Made by a program: the position numbers and the translations under genes. 64,000 bases of DNA from positions 558,001 to 622,000 of the forward strand of contig NZ_NWVC01000001.1 of assembly GCF_002374855.1 (NCBI RefSeq). Direction: 5' to 3'. Under the pieces are notes generated by a model that worked only from the letters and a program-made list of their open reading frames with translations, was not told the origin of the DNA and searched no databases. Below are positions 18,569 to 26,588 of this stretch, one piece after another (the first letter of the stretch is position 1; each line of letters starts with the position of its first letter). This DNA is from Sphingomonas adhaesiva (lineage in GTDB: Bacteria; Pseudomonadota; Alphaproteobacteria; Sphingomonadales; Sphingomonadaceae).

Positions 18569-19512
18569 TGCTGATCCCCTCCCCTCACCGACGACACCAC
18601 CCGTCGATGAAGGTTACACGGATTCTTGCCACGCGACATTCCCGGCTCGCCGACCGGATAGTCGTTGCGACACGCACGCGCGACACCGGCTTCATCCACC
18701 CGCATCCGCATCCCTTCCTCGTAGAGAATCCGGACGGTCCCCGCCGCTGTCGGCAGCTCCGGTGCGGCTGCACCGAAACGAACCGCGGTGTGCTGTCGAT
18801 CGGTGATGCGGAAATTGCCCGATACGCCGGTTTCAGAACGGATCGACGCCACGCGATCGGCCTCCCGCGCGCAGCGCTGAGCCGACACCGTGGCCGGCTC
18901 TCCGTCGAAACGTTCGGCACACCGCAGCGCGTTCCCCTGCGCAGGCACGTCGATGGTGAAGCTCCAGTCATGCGGCTCGATGCGGTACGGACGCTGCGCC
19001 CAGTCGATCCTCTGGCGGATTTCTGTCGCCGCGGCCCGACCGCTCGCATCATAGGCCGGAACGAATCGCCCGCGCTTCACGATGAGTTCGCACGCCCGGT
19101 CGTTCAGTTCGACATTGCCGCTCGTTCGCTCCGTCCAGCAATCCGTCACTTGTCCCGCGGCGGATATCTGCAGACCGACAACGCTGGGCCTGATCTCCTC
19201 CCACCATGGACCCTCATCGGCATAGTCGGCGAACGTCAGCCACGTCGCCCGATCAAGCGGAACGGGCGCGCGCGGGCCGGGAAACATCCAGCGATCGACC
19301 ACCGGCGGCAACGGCTGGCGCAGGCTCCACGCCCAGCCGGCGTCCAGCAGCCAGACGACCGTCACCAGCCGCGCCACCGTCAGGATCGCGACGAGCGCCA
19401 GCACGCCCAGCATCACGCCGCGCCCGTTGCCGACGAAACGGCTGCGGCGCGACGCCGCCGCACCCACGGTGCCCGATCCGCTGCGCCGGCTCAGATCCTC
19501 CAGCGCATCCAT
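18520..19512 (-). CDS. TonB-C-like membrane protein, longer paralogue
   Basis: 330 residues with a basic N-terminus, a membrane helix at about 34-56 (MLGVLALVAILTVARLVTVV), a TonB-C-like unit at about 95-165 (RPSVVGLQISAAGQVTDCWT...ACELIVKRGRFVPAYDASGR) and a second, Cys-containing periplasmic half I cannot assign. It runs into its smaller neighbour by 49 bp, so the two are co-transcribed and probably related by duplication followed by divergence. It diverges from argJ with 44 bases between starts. Confidence 0.68.
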   Translation of the reverse strand: MDALEDLSRRSGSGTVGAAASRRSRFVGNGRGVMLGVLALVAILTVARLVTVVWLLDAGWAWSLRQPLPPVVDRWMFPGPRAPVPLDRATWLTFADYADEGPWWEEIRPSVVGLQISAAGQVTDCWTERTSGNVELNDRACELIVKRGRFVPAYDASGRAAATEIRQRIDWAQRPYRIEPHDWSFTIDVPAQGNALRCAERFDGEPATVSAQRCAREADRVASIRSETGVSGNFRITDRQHTAVRFGAAAPELPTAAGTVRILYEEGMRMRVDEAGVARACRNDYPVGEPGMSRGKNPCNLHRRVVSSVRGGDQQWVTQNRTSLEMMSPQ

Positions 19513-19556
19513 CGCAGCACTCTTGCCCCCACCGTTGCCGAGACTATGGCGGGGAC

Positions 19557-20783
19557 ATGTCGCTGTCCATCTCCCCGCTCGCCACGCCCTTCCCCGCCAT
19601 GCCGCCGGTCGCGGGGGTCACGCTGCGCGTCGCGCGGGCGCGGTACAAGGAATGGGATCGCTGCGACCTGACCTTCGTCGAGCTGGCGCCGGGCACTACC
19701 GTCGCGGGCGTGACGACGCAGTCCCGATGCCCCTCGCCCGAGGTGGAATGGTGCCGCCAGGCGCTGGTGCTGGGCGAGGCGCGCGCGCTGGTGGTCAATG
19801 CCGGCAACTCGAACGCCTTCACCGGGCATCGCGGGCGTGCCGCAGTGGAGGCGATCGCAGCGCAGACGGCGGCGCATCTCGGCTGCCGGCCGTCGGACGT
19901 GTTCGTCGCCTCCACCGGGGTCATCGGCGTGCCGCTGCCGATCGACAAGGCGCAGGCCGGGCTGACCGCCGCCTATGCTGCGCCCGCCGCCGACTGGCGT
20001 GCCGCGGCCGAGACGATCGGCACGACCGACACCTATGCCAAGGGCGCGACCGCCACCGCGATCGTCGACGGGCGCTCCGTCACGATCGCGGCGATCATCA
20101 AGGGATCGGGCATGATCGCGCCGGACATGGCGACGATGCTCGGCTTCATCTTCACCGACGCCGCCGTCGAGGCGCCGTTCCTGCAGGCCGCGCTGTCGGC
20201 CGCCAACACGCGCACCTTCTCGTGCATCACCGTCGACAGCGACACCTCCACCAGCGACACCGTGCTGGCCTTCGCGACCGGCGCGGCGGGCAATGTGCCG
20301 CTGTCGGGCGACGACAGCGACGGCGCCGACGCCTTCCGCGCCGCGCTGGCCGATGTCTGCCGCCAGCTTGCGCTGCTGGTGGTCCGCGACGGCGAAGGCG
20401 CGTCCAAGCTGATTGAGATCGCGGTGGAGGGCGCCGAAAGCGATGCGTCCGCGCACCGCATCGCCATGTCGATCGCCAATTCCCCGCTGGTGAAGACCGC
20501 GATCGCGGGCGAGGACGCCAATTGGGGCCGCATCGTCATGGCGGTGGGCAAGGCGGGCGAGCCGGCCGAGCGCGACCGGCTGTCGATCCGCTTCGGCGCG
20601 ACGCAGGTGGCCAGGGGCGGGCTGGCGGTGGAAGATTACGACGAGGCACCCGTCGCCGCGCACCTGAAGGGGCAGGAAATCGCGATCGGCGTTGACCTGG
20701 GGCTGGGCGAGGGGCGCGCAACCGTGTGGACGTGCGACCTGACGCACGGCTACATCTCGATCAACGCCGACTATCGCAGCTAG
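19557..20783 (+). CDS. argJ: bifunctional glutamate N-acetyltransferase / ornithine acetyltransferase ArgJ
   Basis: A 408-residue enzyme of arginine synthesis that moves acetyl groups from N-acetylornithine to glutamate. ArgJ is made as a precursor that cuts itself before a Thr; the site is visible as GSGMIAPDMATMLGF with Thr193 as the expected nucleophile. Other family blocks are NAGNSNAFTG, SDVFVASTGVIG and ANWGRIVMAVGKAG. ATG 19557 follows GGCGGGGAC, a usable ribosome binding site, and gives normal family length; upstream in-frame sequence is not ArgJ-like. Its TAG overlaps the converging LuxR-type gene's stop in a shared CTAG. Confidence 0.96.
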   Translation: MSLSISPLATPFPAMPPVAGVTLRVARARYKEWDRCDLTFVELAPGTTVAGVTTQSRCPSPEVEWCRQALVLGEARALVVNAGNSNAFTGHRGRAAVEAIAAQTAAHLGCRPSDVFVASTGVIGVPLPIDKAQAGLTAAYAAPAADWRAAAETIGTTDTYAKGATATAIVDGRSVTIAAIIKGSGMIAPDMATMLGFIFTDAAVEAPFLQAALSAANTRTFSCITVDSDTSTSDTVLAFATGAAGNVPLSGDDSDGADAFRAALADVCRQLALLVVRDGEGASKLIEIAVEGAESDASAHRIAMSIANSPLVKTAIAGEDANWGRIVMAVGKAGEPAERDRLSIRFGATQVARGGLAVEDYDEAPVAAHLKGQEIAIGVDLGLGEGRATVWTCDLTHGYISINADYRS

Positions 20784-21886
20784 CGGAACAGCGCGGAAAC
20801 CAGCGCGACCAGTTCCGACTGGCGGCTGGTCGCGGTCTTCGCCATCGCCGCGCGCAGCTGGGCGCGGATCGTCTCGTACGACACGCCGCGGTCGCGCGCG
20901 ATCGTCTGCAGGTCCAGCCCCGCCGCCAGTCCCATCACCACCGCGGTTTCGGCGCGCGTCATGTCGAAACCGTCGCGCAGCGCCGCGGCATGATCGTCCC
21001 CCAGCGGCCGCCCCTGGATCGTCATCAGCACGCTTGCGGCGGACAGCACGCCGCCGCCGCGCGCCGGCACGGGCGACAACACCGCCACCAGCGGCGGCCC
21101 GTCCTCATCCGCCGGGCGCAGCACCACGCGGCGCACCCCGCGATGCAGCGCGCAGCCGGTCAGCACGTCGTCCAGCGCGCGCGCTAGCACCATGTCGCTG
21201 TGGCGGGACGCGGCATGGATGCGGTGGTGGCGGCGGACCAGATGGCGGCCGCGCGCCAGCATCTCCTCCGCCGCCGCGGACAGTGCGACCGGCCGACGGC
21301 TCAGCCCCAGAGCAAGGGTGGCGGTATCGTCGCGCGCCATCGCGGCCACCAGCGCATCGGTTTCCATCGTCCCGAACCGCGCCGCCATTTCGACCGCGCC
21401 GCCGATCCCCGGCAGGAGCGCCGCCAGTGCCGCGCGCTCGTCCCGGCTGGCCGCCCCGCGCGATTGCGGGCGCGACACCGTAAAGACTGCGAAGCCCGAT
21501 GGTAACCGCGCCGGCAGCTTGGCGATCATCACCTCCGACGCGCCGGTCGGGATCAGGAATTTCCGGTACAGCTCGATGGTCGCCGGGTCGCGGCCCATCA
21601 GGAAATCGGCGTCGGCCACGACGCCGCCGACCGGGGCGGTCACCGCGGCACCGATCCGCGGGTTCGTCACCGGCGAATAGACGCCGTGGCTCAGCACGTC
21701 GGCCAGACCGATCTGCGAGACGTTATGAATCCGGATATGGTCGATCTCGCCACGCGGCCCGGCGACGGCGACTTCGCCGAACCTCCCGTCGAAACGCCGC
21801 GACAGGTCGCGCACCGCATCGTCCCAGGATTGCTGGCCATGCAGCGCCCGCCAGAACCCTTCCGCCAGCGGCGCCTCATCCAGCAT
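20780..21886 (-). CDS. LuxR-family transcriptional regulator
   Basis: 368 residues. The last ~65 carry a LuxR-type helix-turn-helix (MTRAETAVVMGLAAGLDLQT, then IARDRGVSYETIRAQLRAAM). The N-terminal ~300 residues show no recognisable REC, PAS or autoinducer domain. Start chosen at ATG 21886 because upstream in-frame sequence is low-complexity and overlaps a small gene. No operon partner is evident; target genes unknown. Confidence 0.82.
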   Translation of the reverse strand: MLDEAPLAEGFWRALHGQQSWDDAVRDLSRRFDGRFGEVAVAGPRGEIDHIRIHNVSQIGLADVLSHGVYSPVTNPRIGAAVTAPVGGVVADADFLMGRDPATIELYRKFLIPTGASEVMIAKLPARLPSGFAVFTVSRPQSRGAASRDERAALAALLPGIGGAVEMAARFGTMETDALVAAMARDDTATLALGLSRRPVALSAAAEEMLARGRHLVRRHHRIHAASRHSDMVLARALDDVLTGCALHRGVRRVVLRPADEDGPPLVAVLSPVPARGGGVLSAASVLMTIQGRPLGDDHAAALRDGFDMTRAETAVVMGLAAGLDLQTIARDRGVSYETIRAQLRAAMAKTATSRQSELVALVSALFR

Positions 21887-22014
21887 CGCCGCGCCCCCGC
21901 CGATCCGCCCCTGCCCGCACCATCCCGCCCCCCGACGTCTGATCTCCGGGGAAACGATGAAGGCAGAATGACATACGTGCAACAGGCGGTGGACCCCGCC
22001 TGTCTCGCGCCGGA

Positions 22015-22146
22015 TCAGATCAGCCGGAAAATCAGCTCGAACGCCTCCCGCCACATCACGCCGCCGAGCCATCCGATCATCATCCACGCCACGACGTGCA
22101 GCACGCGCGCCGGCCGGTGGGTCGATTCCTCGTCTAAGTCATTCAT
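22015..22146 (-). CDS. 43-residue single-pass membrane protein
   Basis: A short frame reading MNDLDEESTHRPARVLHVVA then WMMIGWLGGVMWREAFELIF, ending RLI. It has an acidic, soluble N-terminus and one strong membrane helix (about 16-35). GGTGGGCGCCGGGAT precedes the ATG. Codon use resembles its neighbours and there is no competing gene on the other strand. It fills the gap between the LuxR-type gene and the XRE gene. Function unknown; the call rests on composition. Confidence 0.55.
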   Translation of the reverse strand: MNDLDEESTHRPARVLHVVAWMMIGWLGGVMWREAFELIFRLI

Positions 22147-22165
22147 ATCCCGGCGCCCACCGCAT

Positions 22166-22182
22166 TATACGAAAATCGTATA
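22166..22182. promoter_or_regulatory. TATACGA-n3-TCGTATA dyad, candidate operator
   Basis: A perfect 7-3-7 inverted repeat in an AT-rich patch between the divergent 43-residue gene (start 22146) and the XRE gene (start about 22218-22228). Position and symmetry suit autoregulation by the XRE protein or a shared repressor. Functional assignment is inference. Confidence 0.5.
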
Positions 22183-22227
22183 TCCGATCGGCGACCGTAA
22201 GGGAATAGGAGGATCGGATGCACGCCA

Positions 22228-22491
22228 TTGGCAAAGTCGCTTTTCACGCCCGACGCGCGCCAGCTTGCCCGGCTGCTTGCGCAGGCGCGTCGGGATGCCG
22301 GCATCACCCAGGTGGAACTGGCGCGGACGCTGGGAAAGCCGCAGCCGTTCGTGTCGCTGATCGAACGCGGCGAACGGCGCGTCGACGTGGTGGAATTCTG
22401 TGAAATAGCGCGCGCGATCGGATGGCGGCCGCTCGACCTGTTCGATCGCTTCCTGGAATGTCGGGAACAGCCGGAGCCGGCGGAGGGCTAA
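22228..22491 (+). CDS. XRE-family helix-turn-helix regulator, start unclear
   Basis: An 87-residue DNA-binding protein with the classic HTH: QLARLLAQARRDAGITQVEL followed by ARTLGKPQPFVSLIERGERR. Open in this frame only from TTG 22228, which lies 15 bases after the AGGAGG at 22207-22212. The ATG ideally spaced from that site (22218) is in another frame; removing one A from AAA at 22233-22235 would join it as MHAIGKSLFTPDAR. So either the TTG is used or the gene carries a +1 base. A candidate operator lies 36-52 bases upstream. Confidence 0.75.
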   Translation: MAKSLFTPDARQLARLLAQARRDAGITQVELARTLGKPQPFVSLIERGERRVDVVEFCEIARAIGWRPLDLFDRFLECREQPEPAEG

Positions 22492-22700
22492 CCTTCGCCT
22501 TACGCCCTGCTGACCGCGCTAACGCGCCATGGCCACCGCCCCCCGCCGACCCGCTTCGCATCGGGTCATACGGTATCGCTGCCATCGAAAGGGGCGCGTC
22601 ACCTCCACAAACAGGTTAGATTATCCGATATGGGTAATCCATTTTGCCGTCGACAGCATCGGACGCCGTCAGCCCGCCTCCGCCAGACCTTCATCGGCCG
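22492..22700. other. non-coding gap between XRE gene and trxA
   Basis: I see no supported gene here on either strand; open frames across it lack family features and good ribosome binding sites. Together with the terminator at 22701-22740 it forms a roughly 270-base spacer between convergent transcription units. Confidence 0.5.
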
Positions 22701-22740
22701 GTCGATAAAACGGGCGGTGGCATCGCCTGCCGCCGCCCGT
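22701..22740 (-). terminator. intrinsic terminator for trxA
   Basis: On the minus strand a 13-bp stem (ACGGGCGGCGGCA / TGCCACCGCCCGT, one G-T pair, 5-base loop) is followed by TTTTATC. It begins 24 bases after the trxA stop and ends the divL-to-trxA unit. Confidence 0.8.
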
Positions 22741-22763
22741 CATGACGTTTGTCTGGTGTGCGC

Positions 22764-23084
22764 TTACAGCTCGCCTTCAAGCCAGGCCTTGATCCGCCCC
22801 TTCGGTTCCGCGCCCACCTTGGTCGCTGCAGGCGCGCCGCCCTTGAACAGGATCATCGTCGGAATGCCGCGCACGCCGTAACGGCCGGGCGCATCGGGAT
22901 TCTCGTCGATGTTCAGCTTGGCGATCGTCACCTGCTCGCCCAGTTCGTCGCTGATCTCCTCCAGCGACGGGCCGATCATCTTGCACGGGCCGCACCATTC
23001 CGCCCAGAAATCGACCAGCACCGGCTTGTCGGCGCTGATGACATCGTCGTGGAAGCTGGCGTCGGTGATCGTCTTGGTGCCCAT
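22764..23084 (-). CDS. trxA: thioredoxin
   Basis: A 106-residue thioredoxin with active site [13 protein letters not shown] (Cys31, Cys34), cis-Pro region [12 protein letters not shown], and normal length. It reduces protein disulfides, using electrons from thioredoxin reductase. It is the last gene of a minus-strand run and follows addA after 48 bases; a terminator lies just downstream. Confidence 0.97.
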   Translation of the reverse strand: MGTKTITDASFHDDVISADKPVLVDFWAEWCGPCKMIGPSLEEISDELGEQVTIAKLNIDENPDAPGRYGVRGIPTMILFKGGAPAATKVGAEPKGRIKAWLEGEL

Positions 23085-23132
23085 GTCTGTCTCCTTCGAT
23101 TGTTCGCAAGCTAGGGTGCGCGTGCCGCCCGC

Positions 23133-26100
23133 TCAACCACCATGAACCAAGCTTTGCTCCGGCCCCGCAAAGCGCGCCTTCGCCGCCGCCAGCATATCGG
23201 GGGGCAACGTCACCAGCCGCGGCCCGGCGGTGTAGAGCAACGCCGCCTCGATCACATGCCCCGGAAAGATCACCTCCAGCGCCGCGTGATAGGCCGCCAT
23301 CTGCCGCACGTGAAAATCCGGCACGCCCGCCGCATCGGCGGGGACGCGCCGCCCGGTCTTGTAGTCGATCACGCGCACCCGCCCGTCCGCCACCAGCAGC
23401 CGGTCGATCGTCCCCGCGATCACCCGGCCGGACGGCAGCATCGCGCTGATCGGTGCCTCCACCAGCACGTCGGGCGCGAACAGGTCGGCGAAAGCGGCAT
23501 CCTCCATCACCGCCAGCACGGGCGCGACGATCGCCGCACGGTCCACGACCCCGCGCGCCGCCAGCCACGCGTCCGCCGCCGCCGCGCGCTGCCCCGCCGG
23601 CAAGGCGGGAAGCCGTTCGAACAGTGCGTGCATCAACCGCCCGCGTTCGGCGGCGGCGCGCATCGCCGGGGTGGGCGGCGGATCGGCCACCTCGTCATCG
23701 CCCACCGCGGACGGCGACAGCGGGCGCGGCGGCAGTTGCTCGCGCGGGGCCATGCGGCGCGTCCATTCGGGCAGGTCACCACCGGCCGGCACCGCCGCCT
23801 CTCGCGCCGCGCGCACCGGCACGGCCGCCGCCGGCACCGCGCCGCGGAACACCCGTGGCGGCGCATCCGCCCCTTCCTCTGCCGGAGCGACGCCCAGCGC
23901 ATCCAGCGTCCGCGCCGCGGCGGCATACCAGCTCGCCTCCGGCGGCGTCCCGTTCCACTTCGCGCTCAGCGACCCGGCGATCGCCAGTTTCTCCTCCGCG
24001 CGCGTCGCCGCGACATAGAACAGGCGCCAATGCTCCTCGCGTTCGCGACGCTCCACGTCGGACAGCGCGGCGTCGATCGCGCCCGCCCGCTCGGCCTTGC
24101 GCGGGCGGAACACCGGCAGCGCGCGGTTCATGCCGTCGGGCGTCCATGACAGCGTAGATCGCGGTGCCGCATCCGGATCGGACGTCGCATCCGCCAGGAT
24201 CACCACCGGTGCCTGCAACCCCTTCGATCCGTGCGCGGTCATCACCCGCACCGCGTCCAGCGGCGCGGCGGCATCGCGCACGATCTCCACCTCGTCACGC
24301 TCGAACCAGTCGAGGAACCGCTGGAGCGACGGCGTCGCATTGGTCTCGAAATCCAGCGCGGCGTTCAGCAATTCCTCGATGGGGTCGCGCGCCTCCTCGC
24401 CCAGCCGCGCCAGCAGCCGGCGGCGCCCGTCCATCGGGCCGGACAGGATCATCTCCAGGAACCGGTACGGCGTGTCGAAATCCGCCTGCGCCAGCAATGC
24501 CTCGATCGGCGCCAGCAGCTCCGCCGCGCAGGTCCGTCGCAGGTGCGGCCACAGCGCGCTCTTGCGCGGCGCGGCGCGCGTCATCAACTCTTCCTGCGTC
24601 CACCCGATCAGCGGCGATACCAGCAGGCTGGCCAGCGACAGGTCGTCCTCGGGCTGCAACACGAACCGTACCGCCGCCAGCAGATCCTGCACCGCCAGCG
24701 GCGCCGACAGCCGCAGCCGGTCGACACCCGCCACCGGCACGCCCTCGGCATACAGCCGCGCGACCAGCAGCTGCGCCAGCTCGCCGCGCCGCTTGACCAG
24801 GATCATCACGTCCTCGGGACGCAGCGCGCGGCCCTTGCTTTCCAGCATCAGCCCGTCGTCCAGCCAGCGGCGGACGGTCTTGGCGATCCGCGCAGCATTG
24901 TCGCGCACGGCATCGTCGATCCAGCCTTCCTCGCCGGCGTCCTCCGCCTCGCTCGCGCCCGCCGCGATCACCGGCCACAGCGCCACCTCGCCCGGCCCCG
25001 CGACGCGGCTGGCGTGCGGCGGGATCGCGTCGGCCGCGCCCAGCCCTGCCGCGCCGACCGTCTCGATCGCGGCATCGACGAATTCCAGCACCGGCGCGGT
25101 GGACCGGAACGAATCGGTCAGCGACAGGCGGTCGAACGGCAGCCCGCGCTCGTCCTCGGGCATCAGGTCGTCGCCCGCGACTTCCTCCGCCTTTTCCGCG
25201 AAATAGCGTTCGGCCGCCTGGAAGAACAACGGGTCGGTGCCCTGGAAGCCGAAGATCGCCTGTTTCAGGTCGCCGACCGTGAACAGCGTGCGCACCGACG
25301 GGGCATAGACGCCGCGCCCGACGAAATATTCGTCCACCAGTGCGCGGATGATCGTCCATTGCGCGACATTGGTGTCCTGCGCCTCATCGACCAGCACGTG
25401 CTCGGTGATCTGGTCCAGCTTGTAGCGGATCCATTCGCCGATCCCCTCCTGCTGCAACAGCGCCACCGCCGCGCCGATCAGATCGTCGAAATCGACCGCC
25501 CCGGCGCGCCGCTTCGCCGCTTCGTAGCCGCGCGCATAATCGCGCCCCACCTCCAGCGCCGCACCCAGCAGATCGGCATAGGCAGCCCGCACGCGCAGCG
25601 ACAGCAGCTCGGCGCAGTCCTCGCCCAGCTGCGCGGCCATCGCCTCGTAATCCGGGTCGGCGGCGATCAGCTTGGCGGATGCCTTGCGCGGATCGCCCTT
25701 GCCGGTGCGCACCACGTTCATCAGGTCCGCCAGCATCGCGACGCGCCCCGCGCCGTCCGCCGCCACCCAGCGCGCGATCGTGTCGGCAAAGCCGCTGCCG
25801 GTCGCGGTACCCCATGCGCGGTTCGCGGCGCCGATCCGCTTGATCGCGTCATGGTCCAGTGCCGCGCACCCCGCCGCGACCGCTTCCTCGATATCCCCCG
25901 CCGGCACGTCGAGCGCGCGGCGGATGAACGGTGCGATCCCGGCCGGCAGTGCCTCCAGCGCAGCGCCCGCGCGCGAACATTCCGCCAGGAACTGCTCGGC
26001 GCCCTGCTCCCCCAGCCGCAGGCTCAGCCGCCCGATCGTCTCGACCGGCGCGCGGCGCCCCTCGCGCTCCGCGTCGACCAGCAGGTCGGACAGCGCCTGC

Positions 26101-26588
26101 CGCCGCAGCAATGCCTCCTCGCGCGGTTCGATCGGGCGGAAACCGGGGACCAGCCCTGCCTCGATCGGAAAGGCCGCCAGCAGGCTCTGGCAGAAACCGT
26201 GGATCGTCTGGATGCGCAGGCCGCCGCCCGGCGCGTCCAGCACCTTGGCGAACAGCGTGCGCGCCCGTGCCACCAGCGCCGGGGTCGGCCGCTCGCCCAA
26301 CGCGATCAGGTCTGCGCCCAGATCGGTGTCGGCCATCCGCACCCACGCCGCCAGCTGGCGGTTGACGCGCGCCGCCATCTCCGCCGCGCCCGCCTTGGTG
26401 AAGGTCAGGCACAGGATCGCCGCCGGCTCCACCCCGCGCAGCAGCAGGCGGAAGACGCGCGCCGCCAGCACCTGCGTCTTGCCCGTGCCGGCGGATGCGG
26501 ACAGCCATACATGCGCCTCCGGCCGGCTGGCGCGCAGCTGCTCGCCCTTCAGCACCGGCAGCGGGCGGATCGTGTTGCCCGCGCTCAT
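23133..26588 (-). CDS. addA: double-strand break repair helicase-nuclease AddA
   Basis: A 1151-residue UvrD-like helicase, the AddA subunit that with AddB resects double-strand breaks for RecA loading. Walker A ASAGTGKT is at residues 31-38; motif II appears in HVLVDEAQDTNVAQW; motif V/VI includes MTAHGSKGLQAPVV and FYVAATRAEEKL. A C-terminal RecB-type nuclease carries RVRVIDYKTGRR. ATG 26588 overlaps the addB stop by 4 bases (ATGA), fixing the start; in-frame sequence further upstream belongs inside addB. Confidence 0.96.
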   Translation of the reverse strand: MSAGNTIRPLPVLKGEQLRASRPEAHVWLSASAGTGKTQVLAARVFRLLLRGVEPAAILCLTFTKAGAAEMAARVNRQLAAWVRMADTDLGADLIALGERPTPALVARARTLFAKVLDAPGGGLRIQTIHGFCQSLLAAFPIEAGLVPGFRPIEPREEALLRRQALSDLLVDAEREGRRAPVETIGRLSLRLGEQGAEQFLAECSRAGAALEALPAGIAPFIRRALDVPAGDIEEAVAAGCAALDHDAIKRIGAANRAWGTATGSGFADTIARWVAADGAGRVAMLADLMNVVRTGKGDPRKASAKLIAADPDYEAMAAQLGEDCAELLSLRVRAAYADLLGAALEVGRDYARGYEAAKRRAGAVDFDDLIGAAVALLQQEGIGEWIRYKLDQITEHVLVDEAQDTNVAQWTIIRALVDEYFVGRGVYAPSVRTLFTVGDLKQAIFGFQGTDPLFFQAAERYFAEKAEEVAGDDLMPEDERGLPFDRLSLTDSFRSTAPVLEFVDAAIETVGAAGLGAADAIPPHASRVAGPGEVALWPVIAAGASEAEDAGEEGWIDDAVRDNAARIAKTVRRWLDDGLMLESKGRALRPEDVMILVKRRGELAQLLVARLYAEGVPVAGVDRLRLSAPLAVQDLLAAVRFVLQPEDDLSLASLLVSPLIGWTQEELMTRAAPRKSALWPHLRRTCAAELLAPIEALLAQADFDTPYRFLEMILSGPMDGRRRLLARLGEEARDPIEELLNAALDFETNATPSLQRFLDWFERDEVEIVRDAAAPLDAVRVMTAHGSKGLQAPVVILADATSDPDAAPRSTLSWTPDGMNRALPVFRPRKAERAGAIDAALSDVERREREEHWRLFYVAATRAEEKLAIAGSLSAKWNGTPPEASWYAAAARTLDALGVAPAEEGADAPPRVFRGAVPAAAVPVRAAREAAVPAGGDLPEWTRRMAPREQLPPRPLSPSAVGDDEVADPPPTPAMRAAAERGRLMHALFERLPALPAGQRAAAADAWLAARGVVDRAAIVAPVLAVMEDAAFADLFAPDVLVEAPISAMLPSGRVIAGTIDRLLVADGRVRVIDYKTGRRVPADAAGVPDFHVRQMAAYHAALEVIFPGHVIEAALLYTAGPRLVTLPPDMLAAAKARFAGPEQSLVHGG

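Noticed and set aside
22218-22403. Separate 61-codon gene starting at the well-spaced ATG before XRE
   Set aside because: After seven codons it is only an off-frame reading of the XRE gene; better explained as a frameshifted start of XRE.
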